Shown here: positions 5,888 through 6,212 of the stretch, one piece after another | Numbering within the stretch: position 1 is the stretch's first letter | Layout of the letters: each line of letters opens with the position of its first letter | From: Candidatus Sulfotelmatobacter sp. | GTDB lineage: Bacteria; Acidobacteriota; Terriglobia; Terriglobales; Acidobacteriaceae | DNA length: 6,212 nucleotides | Direction of reading: 5' to 3' | Assembly (NCBI GenBank): GCA_030040725.1 | Contig: JASHTD010000369.1 | Location: 1-6,212 of the forward strand | Notes under the pieces: generated by a model | Told to the model about the DNA's origin: nothing | The model's input: the letters and a program-made list of their open reading frames with translations, nothing else | The model's database searches: none | Made by a program: the position numbers and the translations under genes

Positions 5888-5972
5888 CCTCCCGGGAGGC
5901 CGCGGGGCTTCAGTCCTGCACTGCCAGTCTGGAAGTGATTGTTGTAGTCAGCGCTTTAAGCTGACGGCCGCG
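5888..5972. repeat. Palindrome-rich intergenic block with GGCCGCGG at both ends
   Basis: The block starts with CCTCCCGGGAGG (5888-5899). GGCCGCGG occurs at 5898-5905 and again at 5965-5972, and the inner sequence has GTCAGC/GCTGAC around GCTTTAA. The minus-strand phrases GACTGAAGCCC and CAGCTTAAAGCGCTGA resemble the short palindromic intergenic repeats I know from acidobacterial genomes. That resemblance is from memory and not verified; only one copy is in the window. Confidence 0.35.
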
Positions 5973-6016
5973 GTCAATGAGTGTTATCAGGATTTTTCGC
6001 CAACTGGAAACAAATA

Positions 6017-6048
6017 AAGGCCGCCGGTGAGGGTGGCCTTGACTTTTT
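6017..6048. terminator. Bidirectional rho-independent terminator
   Basis: AAGGCCGCC (6017-6025) pairs with GGTGGCCTT (6032-6040) in nine pairs including one G-U, with a six-base loop. On the plus strand TTTTT follows at 6044-6048. On the minus strand the stem is followed by a T-rich run (TATTTGTTT) from 6016 downward, and it begins about 20 bases after the stop of the IPT/TIG gene. It can thus end both the orphan plus-strand transcript and the minus-strand gene. Confidence 0.85.
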
Positions 6049-6059
6049 GCTCGCGCAAA

Positions 6060-6200
6060 CTAGGGGATCACGTTAAACGGCATATTACTGGTCAGCGTGC
6101 CGCTCGGCGTGGTCACCGTCACGTAGCCGGTGCTGGCTCCGGCGGGAACCGTAACTGTCGTAATCGGGAATAACCGCTTCGGCTCCGGAAAAACTAGAGC
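6060..6200 (-). pseudogene. C-terminal end of an IPT/TIG-domain protein, frame interrupted or cut by edge
   Basis: The final 36 codons read as the end of an immunoglobulin-like IPT/TIG fold, with ITTVTVPAGASTGYV followed by TVTTPSGTLTS and a terminal FNVIP before TAG (6062-6060). IPT/TIG domains occur in large secreted, often repeat-built proteins of acidobacteria, usually in binding or surface roles. Going upstream, the same frame meets TAG at 6203-6201 and loses IPT character before about 6167. The next frame (codons from 6210) is open from the edge and reads SFSGAEAVIPDYD, which resembles the preceding IPT strand (F-x-G-x-x-A). A frameshift near 6160, real or from sequencing at a contig end, would join the two. 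The start lies beyond the window. The IPT/TIG call is good; the pseudogene status is uncertain. Confidence 0.6.
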
Positions 6201-6212
6201 CTATTTCGCGGC

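Larger units (their letters stand above)
5718..6048 (+). ncRNA. Candidate small RNA or untranslated transcript
   Basis: The stretch is bounded by a strong promoter and an intrinsic terminator, giving about 330 bases. It holds several hairpins: GTCCGCG (5732-5738) with CGCGGAC (5748-5754) around a nine-base loop, the 12-bp palindrome CCTCCCGGGAGG (5888-5899), and GTCAGC (5946-5951) with GCTGAC (5959-5964). It does not show the signatures of RNase P RNA, tmRNA or a known riboswitch that I could recognise. It contains two tiny overlapping ORFs (5826-5858 and 5858-5938), so a leader-peptide transcript is the main alternative. The 5' end is inferred from the promoter and the 3' end from the terminator. 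Confidence 0.35.

Overview
The window is about 57-60% GC and looks like a chromosomal segment of an acidobacterium (Acidobacteriota, Terriglobia-like). This is inferred from the mix of an exported M16 peptidase pair, a PEP-CTERM surface protein, an IPT/TIG-domain protein end and a LigD-type NHEJ polymerase. No rRNA, tRNA, CRISPR array, insertion sequence or phage gene is visible.

Layout, left to right. Bases 1-526 (minus) hold the N-terminal 175 codons of a LigD polymerase-domain protein that runs off the left edge. A 230-bp divergent intergenic region follows. Bases 757-3743 (plus) are a two-gene operon of secreted M16 proteins joined by an ATGA overlap. The first keeps the zinc motif HxxEH; the second has lost it, so they probably form an active/inactive heterodimer outside the cytoplasmic membrane. 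A hairpin with a U-tract on the minus strand (3775-3817) ends the convergent PEP-CTERM gene (3843-4490, minus). That gene has a long leader with a strong hairpin and, about 160 bp upstream, a sequence with sigma-54 promoter geometry.

Bases 4491-6059 are gene-poor. They hold a 56-residue two-helix membrane protein (4972-5142) behind its own promoter, and a 59-residue protein (5395-5574) resembling the phospho-acceptor helical hairpin of a histidine kinase without an ATPase domain. Next comes a near-consensus sigma-70 promoter (5683-5711) with no substantial ORF downstream, only hairpins, a repeat-like block and a terminator at 6017-6048. This last stretch is the best candidate for an undescribed small RNA or leader transcript. 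The right edge (6060-6200, minus) carries the C-terminal end of an IPT/TIG domain whose frame is interrupted upstream.

Apart from the M16 pair, the genes do not form an obvious pathway. The PEP-CTERM, IPT/TIG and M16 proteins are all predicted to be exported or cell-surface proteins. The most useful second looks are the 59-residue kinase-like mini-protein, the orphan promoter and the sigma-54-like site ahead of the PEP-CTERM gene.
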